From: an uncultured Steroidobacter sp.
Lineage (GTDB): Bacteria > Pseudomonadota > Gammaproteobacteria > Steroidobacterales > Steroidobacteraceae
Reading direction: 5' to 3'
Assembly: GCA_938008435.1 (NCBI GenBank)
Contig: CALLKK010000010.1
Coordinates: 124,001-188,000 of the forward strand
DNA: 64,000 bases
Shown: piece after piece, positions 53,575-61,648 of the stretch
Numbering within the stretch: position 1 is the stretch's first letter
Layout: every line of letters begins with the position of its first letter
Notes under the pieces: model-generated
What the model was told of the DNA's origin: nothing
Databases searched by the model: none
Seen by the model: only the letters and a program-made list of their open reading frames with translations
Position numbers and translations under genes: made by a program

Positions 53575-54657
53575 TTACTTCTCGAGCAACCTTTCGGCGA
53601 TCTGCACCGCGTTCAGCGCAGCACCCTTGAGGAGCTGATCGCCGGCGATGAACAGCGAGATCGAGCGGCCGCTCGGATCGCTCAGGTCGCGACGAATGCG
53701 GCCGACGAGTAGGTCGTCTTGACCGGAAGCATCCTTGGGCATCGGGAAGTAGTTCCGCTCCACGTCATCGACGAGCTTGACGCCGGGCGCCTTCGCGATG
53801 ATCTCGCGCACTTCTTCGGGCGTGATCGGCCGCTCGCAGTCGAACGTCGCCGAGATGCAATGCGCCCGCAGCACCGGCACGCGCACGCAGGTCGCGGAGA
53901 CGCGCAGCGACGGCTCGTTGAAGATCTTGCGCGCCTCCTGGATCACCTTCGTTTCTTCTTCGTTGTAGCCGGTCTGCGGATCGATACGCGTGTTGTGGCT
54001 GAACACGTTGAACGCGTACGGATGCGGCAGCACCTTCGGCTCGTAGTGCTCACCGGCGAGATACGCTCTGGTCGACTGGCGCAGCTCCTCCATCGCAGCG
54101 GCGCCGGCGCCGGAGGCGGCTTGATAAGTGGAGATGATCAGGCGCTCGATGCGGTTGACCTTGTGCACCGGCCAGAGCGGCGTGATCGTCAGAATGGCCG
54201 CGCAATTCGGATTGGCGATGATGCCGCGATGCCCGGCGATCGCATCGGCATTGATCTCCGGCACGACGAGCGGCACGTCGGGCTCCATGCGGAACGCCGA
54301 GGAATTGTCGACGACGATCGTGCCCGCCTGCGCCAGAAGAGGCGCGAAACGCCGAGAGATCGAACCGCCGGCGGAAAAGAGCGCGATGTCGATGCCGTTC
54401 AGGGCCTCCTCGCGCAGCTCTTCGACGACGAGCGACTGGCCGGCATAGGTCATGCGCTGGCCCGCCGAACGGGCCGAGGCGAACAGCCGGAGCGAGGACA
54501 GCGGGAAGCGGCGCTTCTCCAGGCACTGCACGATTTCGACGCCGACGGCGCCCGTCGCGCCGACGACGGCCACGACCGGGTTCTTGAGATTCGGACGCCG
54601 CTCGCTACGCGAAGCTTCGCCGGAAGGGGAACGGACCGCGCTGACTGCTGAACTCAT
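53575..54657 (-). CDS. asd: Aspartate-semialdehyde dehydrogenase
   Basis: 360 residues. It makes aspartate semialdehyde for lysine, diaminopimelate, threonine and methionine. NADP motif VVAVVGATGAVGVEIVQCLE, active-site Cys in IIANPNCAAILTITPL (near residue 155), substrate Arg in RLIISTYQAASGAGAAAM and SFNVFSHN-like AFNVFSHNTRI. An N-terminal extension of about 25 residues is variable. The start at 54657 is the first ATG of the frame, about 20 codons before the conserved part. Confidence 0.97.
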   Translation of the reverse strand: MSSAVSAVRSPSGEASRSERRPNLKNPVVAVVGATGAVGVEIVQCLEKRRFPLSSLRLFASARSAGQRMTYAGQSLVVEELREEALNGIDIALFSAGGSISRRFAPLLAQAGTIVVDNSSAFRMEPDVPLVVPEINADAIAGHRGIIANPNCAAILTITPLWPVHKVNRIERLIISTYQAASGAGAAAMEELRQSTRAYLAGEHYEPKVLPHPYAFNVFSHNTRIDPQTGYNEEETKVIQEARKIFNEPSLRVSATCVRVPVLRAHCISATFDCERPITPEEVREIIAKAPGVKLVDDVERNYFPMPKDASGQDDLLVGRIRRDLSDPSGRSISLFIAGDQLLKGAALNAVQIAERLLEK

Positions 54658-54702
54658 CTCTGCTTTCCTCTATTCGTCGAGGCCGGCAGACAGGCGCCCA
54701 TG

Positions 54703-54732
54703 AAAAAGGCCCCGTCGAGAACCGGCGGGGCC
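54703..54732 (-). terminator. Terminator behind the tiny cationic ORF
   Basis: On the minus strand a 6-bp GC stem GGCCCC / GGGGCC with a 13-nt loop and five T. It lies 27 bp after the stop of the 24-codon ORF at 54759 and 200 bp after the gene at 54925. It could also sit just upstream of asd, acting to insulate it from read-through. Confidence 0.8.
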
Positions 54733-54758
54733 TAGCGATCTGGTCGTGTTGCTTGCGA

Positions 54759-54833
54759 TTAAACGCGCTCAGACGGAAGCGGCCCCGCGAGGAGCTTCTT
54801 CGTTTTCTTGATGCGTTTAATCAGCTTGAGCAT
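54759..54833 (-). CDS. Tiny cationic ORF (24 aa) with its own promoter and terminator
   Basis: ATG 54833, stop 54761-54759. It starts MLKLIKRIKKTKKLLAG: lysines alternate with Leu/Ile on an amphipathic helix, like a small membrane-active or toxin-like peptide. TATACA (54849-54844) 10 bp before the ATG could drive it, with the start of transcription close to or at the ATG (possibly leaderless). An intrinsic terminator lies 27 bp after the stop. No Shine-Dalgarno, and so short that homology cannot settle it. Could equally be part of a small RNA. Confidence 0.4.
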   Translation of the reverse strand: MLKLIKRIKKTKKLLAGPLPSERV

Positions 54834-54843
54834 GGGCGCTGAA

Positions 54844-54849
54844 TGTATA
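54844..54849 (-). promoter_or_regulatory. -10 box before the tiny cationic ORF
   Basis: TATACA on the minus strand, followed by 10 nt to the ATG at 54833. The best -35 (TTGCCC) lies 15 bp upstream, slightly short. Confidence 0.4.
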
Positions 54850-54924
54850 CGACGCCAGAAGGAAGGGCAAGTGGAACCGGACGGCGAGCCAAGCTCAGAA
54901 AGACCGCTAATTCGTGACGGTCGG

Positions 54925-55341
54925 TCAGTTGCCGCGCGCGAGCATCTGGCGTTTGGCGATCTGCGCACCGAAGAGCGCCGCCGGAATCGTCGCGCCGATC
55001 CCGAGCACCCGATACCACGTCGGCAAGTCCGCCGATGTGGCGAATCCCAGCGCCACGCCGAGAATGCCGAATGCAAGCGCATTGAAGTACGGCACGGTGC
55101 GCGCAAGTCGCGCCGCCAGGTATCCGCCGAGCACCGTCGAGGCGGTGCCAAGGACGAAGGAAACGAGCACGTACTCGCGGTTCTCCATCAGCCGCTCGAT
55201 CACACGTTGCAGCTCTTCGTTCGTCATGTGCGCGTTCACATCCGGCGCATAAATGCCGAACAAGATCATTCCCGCCAGGATATCGACGCCGATGACGGCA
55301 AGCGTCGCAAGCAAGACGGCTCTGAAGCTGATGGCCTGCAT
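54925..55341 (-). CDS. Small membrane protein of unknown function
   Basis: 138 residues from ATG 55341. About four hydrophobic helices (AVLLATLAVIGVDILAGMILFGI; VLVSFVLGTASTVLGGYLAARL; FNALAFGILGVALGFAT), with a cytoplasmic charged loop (NEELQRVIERLMENREY). Typical small inner-membrane protein; no family assigned. The next gene on the strand starts 84 bp beyond the zinc-ribbon gene. Confidence 0.75.
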   Translation of the reverse strand: MQAISFRAVLLATLAVIGVDILAGMILFGIYAPDVNAHMTNEELQRVIERLMENREYVLVSFVLGTASTVLGGYLAARLARTVPYFNALAFGILGVALGFATSADLPTWYRVLGIGATIPAALFGAQIAKRQMLARGN

Positions 55342-55406
55342 GCAATTACGATAACAAAAGCATGCTCCTATCGCGACGCGCCCAAGCGCATCGTCGCACC
55401 GCTCGT

Positions 55407-55646
55407 CTAGCGATCGAAAGTGCGCTTCCTTCCCTCCCCGAACGGCCGCAAGCAGCGCGGACATACGGCGCGGCCGACCTGCGGACGCTCCGTAGTGAAC
55501 CGCGCGCCGCGATGCCCGCATTCGCTGCATCTCAAACGCTTGCCGACATCCACCGCCATGGCCCGCCAACCGGCGCGCTGCGCAATCTCCTCGAGCCGCG
55601 CGATCGTAAACCGCCCGCAATTGCCGCATACGATGTAGACGGGCAT
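55407..55646 (-). CDS. Small zinc-ribbon protein
   Basis: 79 residues from ATG 55646 (GGGGAA 7 nt upstream); an upstream extension of 19 residues is also open. Four metal-binding knuckles: CGNCGRF, RCSECGHRG, and CPRCLRP, giving two zinc sites. MPVYIVCGNCGRFTIARLEE at the start suggests a ribbon used for nucleic-acid or protein binding. It is surrounded by unrelated small genes; function unknown. Confidence 0.65.
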   Translation of the reverse strand: MPVYIVCGNCGRFTIARLEEIAQRAGWRAMAVDVGKRLRCSECGHRGARFTTERPQVGRAVCPRCLRPFGEGRKRTFDR

Positions 55647-55745
55647 GCCGCATTCCCCGAGAAATCCCAGCGTCCCTGCACGCGCGGGCTTTTTCGACGG
55701 CATGGATCGCGCAAAACGGATCGGCCTCAGCCAGCTGCAAACGAG

Positions 55746-55985
55746 CTACTCTTCGCAGCTCGGGCAGGCGCTGCGATAGCCCGTTGTCATGGCAACGGGC
55801 GTGCGCCGCACCGCCTTGAGCTTCGGCAGCAGCACGCTGATGGTGAGCAGCGTCTCCTTGCAGAGCTTGCCTTCCGGTTTGAGCTCGCCGAGCACGCGTT
55901 CGTCCACTTCGTCTGCGAGCACTACGGTGAGCGATTCCAAGCATTCGATCGTGCGATCGATGAGCGTCAATGGCGTCACGAACAT
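55746..55985 (-). CDS. Small protein (79 aa), unknown
   Basis: ATG 55985 with GAGG 8 nt upstream. The product begins MFVTPLTLIDRTIECLESLT and ends in CPSCEE, a possible metal knuckle. It is mostly helical with acidic residues; no family recognised. A TATAAA box (56083-56078) lying inside a 7-bp inverted repeat about 90 bp upstream may form its promoter and operator. Confidence 0.6.
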   Translation of the reverse strand: MFVTPLTLIDRTIECLESLTVVLADEVDERVLGELKPEGKLCKETLLTISVLLPKLKAVRRTPVAMTTGYRSACPSCEE

Positions 55986-56067
55986 GATCGGCCTCGTTCG
56001 ATATGGGACTGAAGACGCGCCGGGCACGGACGTGGCGCAGCGCGACAAAGCTCCGAGCGGCCTCGAA

Positions 56068-56089
56068 GGCCTGTTTTTTTATACAGGCC
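56068..56089 (-). promoter_or_regulatory. Promoter or operator: TATAAA inside an inverted repeat
   Basis: GGCCTGT (56068-56074) and ACAGGCC (56083-56089) flank TTTTTTAT, so the minus strand reads TATAAAAAAA between the arms. TTGCGC lies 15 bp further upstream on that strand. If the T-run is the -10 box, a repressor bound to the palindrome would block it. It follows the yedK stop by 42 bp and precedes the small gene at 55985. Confidence 0.35.
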
Positions 56090-56130
56090 ACCGACGGCGC
56101 GCAAGAGGCCGCTCGTAAGTACTTGAATTG

Positions 56131-56877
56131 CTACGAATCGATTTCGACCGGCTCGATCAGATCCGGTGAGTCGTTGCGCGGGCTATTGACGCGTTCCGAG
56201 ACGGGCCAGGCGCGCATGAGCTCGCTCGGATACTCCTTGAGCGCGCTGCGCGCCTGCTCCACCGTGCCGGCGAGCCACGCATCGATTTGATCCTTGGCGA
56301 GAATCGCCGGCATCCGACGCTGCTCGCGCGGCAGGAGCTGGCCGCCCGAATGATTGTGAATCTCGGCCATCAGATCGTTGGCCGGCATCGTGATGATGGC
56401 GCAGGAGACGATCTCGCCTTCAGGCGAAAAAGAACGATCCCAAATCCCTGCGAGCGCAAACGTCTCGCCCTCGACCGGCTTGATGAAATAAGGCTGTTTG
56501 CGCCGGCCGTTGGGCCGCAGTTGCCACTCGTAGAAGCCCACGCACGGCACGATGCATCGCTGACCGCGCGCCCACGCGCCCTTCCACGCGGCAGCCGTGT
56601 CGAGCTTTTCGATGGTGGCGTTGATCGTCGGAAAGCGCGGCGGCTGGCCTTTCGCCCAGAACGGCACGAGCCCCCAGCGCATCAACACAGCCTCGCGCTC
56701 GCCGTCACGCTGACGAATCGCACGCACGACCGGCACGAGATCGGTCGGCGCCACGTTGTAGCTTGCTTCGTAGGCGCGCTCTAGCGCGTCCGACAAACCG
56801 ATGTGGGAATTGGCGCGATCGATCGAGTACTCGCGCTCGAGCGCTGCCTGATCCGGTGAGACGTAGCGGCCGCACAT
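56131..56877 (-). CDS. yedK: YedK/HMCES-type abasic-site cross-linking protein
   Basis: 248 residues starting MCGRY, where Cys2 (after Met removal) is the nucleophile that forms a thiazolidine with abasic sites. Other family features: NVAPTDLVPVVR, MRWGLVPFWA, NATIEKLDTAAAWK, CIVPCVGFYEW and AEIHN near the active His. It guards abasic sites in single-stranded DNA and belongs to the SOS-associated peptidase family. The region PAILAKDQID after the His is slightly rearranged relative to the usual RMPVIL spacing. Confidence 0.93.
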   Translation of the reverse strand: MCGRYVSPDQAALEREYSIDRANSHIGLSDALERAYEASYNVAPTDLVPVVRAIRQRDGEREAVLMRWGLVPFWAKGQPPRFPTINATIEKLDTAAAWKGAWARGQRCIVPCVGFYEWQLRPNGRRKQPYFIKPVEGETFALAGIWDRSFSPEGEIVSCAIITMPANDLMAEIHNHSGGQLLPREQRRMPAILAKDQIDAWLAGTVEQARSALKEYPSELMRAWPVSERVNSPRNDSPDLIEPVEIDS

Positions 56878-56921
56878 GTCAGGCGACCGCTAGCAAGGAG
56901 ACGACGCGCGCATGATTCACG

Positions 56922-57338
56922 TCAGCCAAGACGCGCGGCCGCCCAGCGCACGATCGGTTCGACGCGTGCCGATACGAGCTTGAGCGCGCCCGCCTCATCG
57001 ACCCATCGATATTCATTGTGCTCGGGACGCCCGAGCTCTTCGATGACGGGCAACGACACGGCAATCGTCGCGGTCTTCGCGAGGTAATAGCGCGCCACCT
57101 TGCCGCGGCTGTACGGAGGGGTTTCGATGAAGTCCTCGCCCCAGGCGAAGTCGAGATCCGCGATCAATGTTTCCTCCTTGACTTCGCGGATCGCCGCCGC
57201 GAGCGGCTCCTCGCCGGCCTCGACCATGCCCTTGGGAAAATCCCAATGCGTGAATGCGCGCAGCAGGAGGTAGCGCCACCCTTCTGCGGTCTCACGCACG
57301 ACCACCACACCGGCGGACAATCTCGTCGGACGGGACAT
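56922..57338 (-). CDS. Nudix hydrolase
   Basis: 138 residues. FPKGMVEAGEEPLAAAIREVKEET matches the Nudix box apart from its final glycine, which is Leu here. FPKG is characteristic of diadenosine-polyphosphate hydrolases. Metal ligands (REVKEE) are present. It probably hydrolyses nucleoside diphosphates linked to another group. Divergent from oxyR with 178 bp between. Confidence 0.9.
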   Translation of the reverse strand: MSRPTRLSAGVVVVRETAEGWRYLLLRAFTHWDFPKGMVEAGEEPLAAAIREVKEETLIADLDFAWGEDFIETPPYSRGKVARYYLAKTATIAVSLPVIEELGRPEHNEYRWVDEAGALKLVSARVEPIVRWAAARLG

Positions 57339-57516
57339 GGGACCAGTTTATATGTGAAGCGACGAAGGGATGGAAGCCGTCGCCTCTGCGTCGCGTCGTC
57401 CGCGGCCGACGGTCGATGCCGATCATCAGCCACGTGATTGAACGACCCGGTATTGATAGACTGGATCTATGAAGCGCCGCGTCTGATCGCGCCCATTACG
57501 TCATTGGCTGCCGCAC

Positions 57517-58416
57517 ATGAACCTTCGCGATCTTCGTTATTTCGTTGCGCTCGCCGAGATCGGCCATTTCGGCAGGGCGGCGGAGCGCTGCTTCGTCAGC
57601 CAACCGACGCTGTCGGCGCAGATCAAGAAGCTGGAAAGCTATCTCGGCGTGCAGCTCATCGAACGCCAGCCGCGGCGGGTCGTGCTCACCGATATCGGCA
57701 CGAAGATCCTGCCGCTCGCGCGGCGCATGCTGGAGGACAGCGATCAGATCGTCGCGCTCGCCCGCAACGAACACGATCCGCTGTCCGGCAAGATGAAGGT
57801 TGCGCTCATTCCGACGATCGGCCCGTATCTGTTGCCGCTCGTCATGCGCCGTTTGCGCAAACAGCTGCCGCGGCTCAAGCTGATGCTCTACGAGTATCAG
57901 ACGCAACCGCTGCTCGAGCGGCTGCGCTCCGGCGAAATCGAGCTCGGCATTCTCGCCTTGCCGGTGCCGCTGGACGGACTCGAAGCGCGTGAGCTCTACG
58001 AAGAGCCGTTCACCTTGGCGGTGCCGACCAACAGCGAGCTCGCGAAGAAATCGCACGTCAAAGTCGACGACTTGAGCGGCGAGACGCTGCTGCTGCTCGA
58101 AGACGGCCACTGCCTGCGCGATCAAGCGCTCGAGGTATGCGGACGCATCGATGCCAAGGAGAGCGAGGACTATCGCGCAACGAGCCTGGAGACGCTGCGC
58201 CAGATGGTCGCCGCTGGACTGGGCGTCACGCTGTTGCCCGAGCTTGCCACGCGCGGTCCGTTCGGCACGGGCCAAGGGCTTGCGGTCAAGCATTTCGCGC
58301 GGCCGGTGCCGTCGCGTACGGTCGGCGCCGTCTGGCGCAAGAGCAGCGCGCGCATTCAAGCGCTGACTGCAATCTGCGATGTAATCGAAACCACGATGAA
58401 GGAGATGAAGAAGTGA
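57517..58416 (+). CDS. oxyR: Hydrogen-peroxide regulator OxyR
   Basis: 299 residues, LysR type. N-terminal winged helix MNLRDLRYFVALAEIGHFGRAAERCFVSQPTLS. The redox pair is Cys 199 and Cys 208 in GHCLRDQALEVC, the same numbering as in E. coli OxyR, so it is a true peroxide sensor. Peroxide forms the disulfide and activates transcription. The PCuAC lipoprotein starts inside its stop codon (GTGA), so the two are cotranscribed. The common OxyR target genes katG and ahpC are not in the window. Confidence 0.96.
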   Translation: MNLRDLRYFVALAEIGHFGRAAERCFVSQPTLSAQIKKLESYLGVQLIERQPRRVVLTDIGTKILPLARRMLEDSDQIVALARNEHDPLSGKMKVALIPTIGPYLLPLVMRRLRKQLPRLKLMLYEYQTQPLLERLRSGEIELGILALPVPLDGLEARELYEEPFTLAVPTNSELAKKSHVKVDDLSGETLLLLEDGHCLRDQALEVCGRIDAKESEDYRATSLETLRQMVAAGLGVTLLPELATRGPFGTGQGLAVKHFARPVPSRTVGAVWRKSSARIQALTAICDVIETTMKEMKK

Positions 58417-58931
58417 TACGGCGCCTTGCGCTCGCGTGCCTGTGGCTGTCCTTGGCTGGCTGCGCGCGATCCCCGTCCGAGCCTGTCGAAGTCGTCAACG
58501 CCTGGGCGCAACCCACGCCGCCCGGCGCGTCGGTGGGCGCGATCTATGTGGAGCTGCGCGCGCACAGCGCCGATCGTCTCCTTGGCGCGAGCTCTTCGAT
58601 CGCGCGCAGCATCGAGATCCACGAGACGACCTTCGAAGACGGCATCGCGAGAATGCGCCCCCTCGAAGGGGTCGACTTGCAGGCACACGAGACGGTGAGC
58701 TTCGCGCCCGGCGGCAAACATCTCATGGCGATCGATCTCGTCGAGCCCTTCGCGCCCGGACAGACCTTCCCGCTCGAGCTGTCCTTCGCGAACGCCGGCA
58801 CGATCGCGGTCGAAGTCACGGTCGCGGCTGCGCCGCACGATCATGCGGATCACGGCGATCACTCCGATCACAGTGATCACGGCTACGACGATCATGCGCA
58901 CGGCGACCACGTCGATCACACGCATCACTGA
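58413..58931 (+). CDS. PCuAC copper-chaperone lipoprotein with His-rich tail
   Basis: 172 residues. GTG 58413 overlaps the oxyR stop; GGAG lies 12 nt upstream. Lipobox LAGC (Cys 15), then the PCuAC domain with the H-x10-M-x21-H-x-M type copper site spread over EIHETTFEDGIARM and KHLM. The last 35 residues are almost all His, Asp and Gly (DHADHGDHSDHSDH), an extra metal-binding tail. PCuAC delivers copper to cytochrome oxidase; with OxyR it suggests copper handling in oxidative stress. Confidence 0.92.
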   Translation: MIRRLALACLWLSLAGCARSPSEPVEVVNAWAQPTPPGASVGAIYVELRAHSADRLLGASSSIARSIEIHETTFEDGIARMRPLEGVDLQAHETVSFAPGGKHLMAIDLVEPFAPGQTFPLELSFANAGTIAVEVTVAAAPHDHADHGDHSDHSDHGYDDHAHGDHVDHTHH

Positions 58932-58934
58932 GCG

Positions 58935-60194
58935 ATGACCACCCCTGCCGCGCCGCCGATCACGCCCGCGCACCTGCATGACGATCAGGTGCTCGCGCTG
59001 CTGCAATCCGGCGCGCACGCGCAGCTGCTGATCGCTCACTTCGGCGAGGAGGAATATCGCGAGCTCTCGCAGCTCGCCAAGCTCGCCGCGATCCGCAAGA
59101 ACAAGCGCGGCCCGCTCGTGTTCATCCTGCCGGGCATCATGGGCTCGCGTCTTGCAATGAAACGCGGGCGCACGCTCGATCTGTATTGGCTGCATCCGCA
59201 TGCGATCGCCGCCGGGCAGCTCATGCAGCTCGCGCTGCCCGGCTCGCGTGCGTTGCGCCCGATCGGCGTGATGCTGCCCGGCTATCTCAAGATGAAGCTG
59301 ATGCTCGAGGTGTGCGGCTTCAGACCCGTGCTGCACGCGTTCGATTGGCGCGCCGACTTGGAGCGCAATGCGCGCTCGCTCATGCGCGCCATCGAGCGCA
59401 GCGACGCGCGTCATACGATGATCGTGGCGCACAGCATGGGCGCGATGATCGCGCGCGCGGCGCTACGCTTCGACACCGCCAAGCGCATCAAGAAGCTCGT
59501 GCAGATCGGCGCGCCGAACGAAGGCTCCTTTGCGCCGGTGCAGGCGCTGCGCGCCGTGTATCCGACGGTGCGCAAGATCGCAGCGCTCGATCGCACGCAC
59601 AGCGCGGAAGAGCTCGCCCGCAAAGTGTTCCTGACGCTGCCGGGCCTGTATCAGCTCCTGCCTTCGGCCGAGTCGGGCGAGATCGATCTGTTCGATGCGG
59701 CGAGCTGGCCTTCGGACCTGGTGCCCGATGCCAAGCTCCTTGCGCAGGCGCGCCGCGTCAGAGCACGCCTGCCGCGACCCGATGCGCGCTGTCATGTCGT
59801 CGTCGGGTACGGGCAAGACACGATCACATCGCTCGTCAACACGGACGACATGTTCACCTACGAGATCCGGCCGGCAGGCGACGGTACGGTGCCGCTGACA
59901 CGTGCGTGCTGGGACGGCGCGCGAACGTGGTATGCGCGCGCGAACCATGGCGCACTGTCGACCAACAGCAATGTGCTGGGCGCAGTCATCGACATCCTGC
60001 GCCAGGACGACACCACGAAGCTCACCTCGAACGCACCCGAGCCGCCGCCGAGCACGGCGGTACGCCATGTCAGCGACCGCGACTTGCGGCGCCATGCGCT
60101 CGTCAAAGTGGAATGGGATGCCCTCACCGTCGACAGTCGTCGACGCATCCTCGAGCCGATCTTCACGCCCGAGTTCGTCGCGCCCACGGACTGA
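58935..60194 (+). CDS. LCAT/PGAP1-like lipase
   Basis: 419 residues, alpha/beta hydrolase. FILPGIMGSRL is the LCAT-type entry; the nucleophile is in AHSMGAM; the acid is in AGDGTVPLTRA and the His in ANHGALSTNSNVL. No signal peptide, so it is probably cytoplasmic or released by another route. It begins 4 bp after the PCuAC stop and could be the third gene of the oxyR operon. It may hydrolyse or transfer acyl groups on lipids. Confidence 0.87.
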   Translation: MTTPAAPPITPAHLHDDQVLALLQSGAHAQLLIAHFGEEEYRELSQLAKLAAIRKNKRGPLVFILPGIMGSRLAMKRGRTLDLYWLHPHAIAAGQLMQLALPGSRALRPIGVMLPGYLKMKLMLEVCGFRPVLHAFDWRADLERNARSLMRAIERSDARHTMIVAHSMGAMIARAALRFDTAKRIKKLVQIGAPNEGSFAPVQALRAVYPTVRKIAALDRTHSAEELARKVFLTLPGLYQLLPSAESGEIDLFDAASWPSDLVPDAKLLAQARRVRARLPRPDARCHVVVGYGQDTITSLVNTDDMFTYEIRPAGDGTVPLTRACWDGARTWYARANHGALSTNSNVLGAVIDILRQDDTTKLTSNAPEPPPSTAVRHVSDRDLRRHALVKVEWDALTVDSRRRILEPIFTPEFVAPTD

Positions 60195-60902
60195 CTATTT
60201 ACCGCCCTTGGTGAGGTCGAACAGCACCTCGGACTTCTCGTATACCTTGGCGATCCGCTCGCCGTCCCAAACATACGCAAGCGCCGGACCGGGATGCGGA
60301 ATCGAGACGGCTTGCGGACGAAACGCCGCAATGCATTCGCCGCCTGCGTGACGCACGCTGCGATAGACAAGTCCCCATTCACCGCGCGCGTACCGTTCCT
60401 TCGCAAAAGCCTGCGAGACGGTGTAATCGTTCGGATCGTGCAAGTGCGCATATCTCGGCGGTCGCACGTCGAGCAACGGCTTGACGGGCCGACCGACGTA
60501 AGCGCGCATATCGATCTCGCACGGCGGCTCACGCGTTGCGGCGAGAAAGCGGCCTCGGTGATAGGCGGTTTCGCGCACCGCCGTTTCGAGCGAGCGCGCG
60601 GCGTAATAAACACCGTAAGAGCCGTCGCTGAATCGGCTGGCTCGACCCAAGTGCGTGAAGGCAGCCATCACGACGCTCGCGCCGGGACCCGTGACGCGCT
60701 CTTCCGGCAGCACGAGCGGGGCACTGCCGTTCTCGTCGCGCAAACGATCGTTCGTCAGACCCTCGAGGTACCAGGCCAGCTCCATCTGATCGGCGCCGAC
60801 GATCCCTTCGAAGACATTGATCGGCGGATGCTTGGCGGCAACGATGCGATAGGACTTCTGCCAGCGCAGGGTGACGCGCCGTGGCTCGGACCGCTGCGTC
60901 AT
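60195..60902 (-). CDS. RES-domain toxin (NAD+ phosphorylase family)
   Basis: 235 residues. RES features: an Arg near QKSYRIVAAKHPPIN, the core GRASRFSDGSYGVYYAARSLETAVRETAYHRGR, with the conserved S, YYA and E, and VYRSVRHAGGECIAAF. RES toxins degrade NAD+, which stops growth. The start overlaps the antitoxin stop (ATGA), the standard order antitoxin then toxin. The toxin stop abuts the lipase stop on the other strand. Confidence 0.92.
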   Translation of the reverse strand: MTQRSEPRRVTLRWQKSYRIVAAKHPPINVFEGIVGADQMELAWYLEGLTNDRLRDENGSAPLVLPEERVTGPGASVVMAAFTHLGRASRFSDGSYGVYYAARSLETAVRETAYHRGRFLAATREPPCEIDMRAYVGRPVKPLLDVRPPRYAHLHDPNDYTVSQAFAKERYARGEWGLVYRSVRHAGGECIAAFRPQAVSIPHPGPALAYVWDGERIAKVYEKSEVLFDLTKGGK

Positions 60903-61294
60903 CCGCGTTCGGCATCCAGATAGCGACGCACGTCGGCCAGATCGATGACTCGACCGCCCAGCATGCGCTCGAGCGCGGACTTGCCGCCGAAGGGCGGTGC
61001 GCTGTTCGGTTTCTTGATCCAGGCGTGCGCTGCCGCTTCTGTGGGCAGCAGGATCCGCAGCGCCTTGTAGATCCCCATGATGTAACTGATGCGCTCGAGC
61101 GTATCGGCGCTCAAGCGCGCAGCGCGTTCGCTCTTCCACTTGAAGAACGTCGAACGCGGCGGAGAGCCGAGCAAGGTCCGCTCCTCTTCGGCAGAAAGCC
61201 CCCAACGGGAGGTGATGTTGAAGAAGGCCGTCAGGGCGGTCTCCCCGAGGGCATCGGGATCGACACGCGGATCGAGGTTGGGTACCTGGAGCAT
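60899..61294 (-). CDS. Xre/MbcA/ParS-type antitoxin of the RES pair
   Basis: 131 residues. Helix-turn-helix region LSAEEERTLLGSPPRSTFFKWK with DUF2384 end (TEAAAHAWIKKPNSAPPFGGKSALERMLGG). It neutralises the RES toxin and represses its own operon. ATG 61294 gives the family size. A palindromic operator candidate lies 16 bp upstream. Confidence 0.9.
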   Translation of the reverse strand: MLQVPNLDPRVDPDALGETALTAFFNITSRWGLSAEEERTLLGSPPRSTFFKWKSERAARLSADTLERISYIMGIYKALRILLPTEAAAHAWIKKPNSAPPFGGKSALERMLGGRVIDLADVRRYLDAERG

Positions 61295-61309
61295 GGCCAG
61301 TCCTGTTTT

Positions 61310-61332
61310 GGAGCTATTTAGGAAAATACTCC
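61310..61332 (-). promoter_or_regulatory. Palindromic operator of the toxin-antitoxin operon
   Basis: GGAGCTATTT (61310-61319) and AAATACTCC (61324-61332) form an imperfect inverted repeat. It lies just before the antitoxin ATG, the usual place for autoregulation, in a locally AT-rich stretch unlike its surroundings. Confidence 0.45.
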
Positions 61333-61459
61333 AGTTATGGACTTTTGGCCAGAGCCCCGCCACGGCGGCAGGGCCGCGAAGCAATCGGCAGGATGATTGT
61401 GGTCGGGGCCTTCTAAGACTGCGTGATGGACGCCGCGCGAACGCGGCGCGCCGGCGAGC

Positions 61460-61648
61460 TTACGGCGCCGCGCGTTTCGACCACAGCGGACAGATGGGCG
61501 CATCGGCGGCCGCACCGACGCGGCGATGCCCGACGCCACCCTGCATGCATCTCGGATCTCGAGCCCACTGCACGGCATACACCATCGGATCGAGCCGTGA
61601 GTTCACCATCTCGCGCAAGTATCGACGCCACTGCTCTCTCGTATTCAT
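61460..61648 (-). CDS. Small protein (62 aa), unknown
   Basis: ATG 61648 with GGAG 6 nt upstream. Begins MNTREQWRRYLREMVNSRLD and has a Cys/Gly-rich middle (DPRCMQGGVGHRRVG). No family recognised. It lies in a 690-bp stretch (61295-61986) that otherwise holds only the toxin-antitoxin operator; 61700-61986 shows no gene. The SDR gene is 338 bp upstream on the same strand. Confidence 0.4.
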   Translation of the reverse strand: MNTREQWRRYLREMVNSRLDPMVYAVQWARDPRCMQGGVGHRRVGAAADAPICPLWSKRAAP

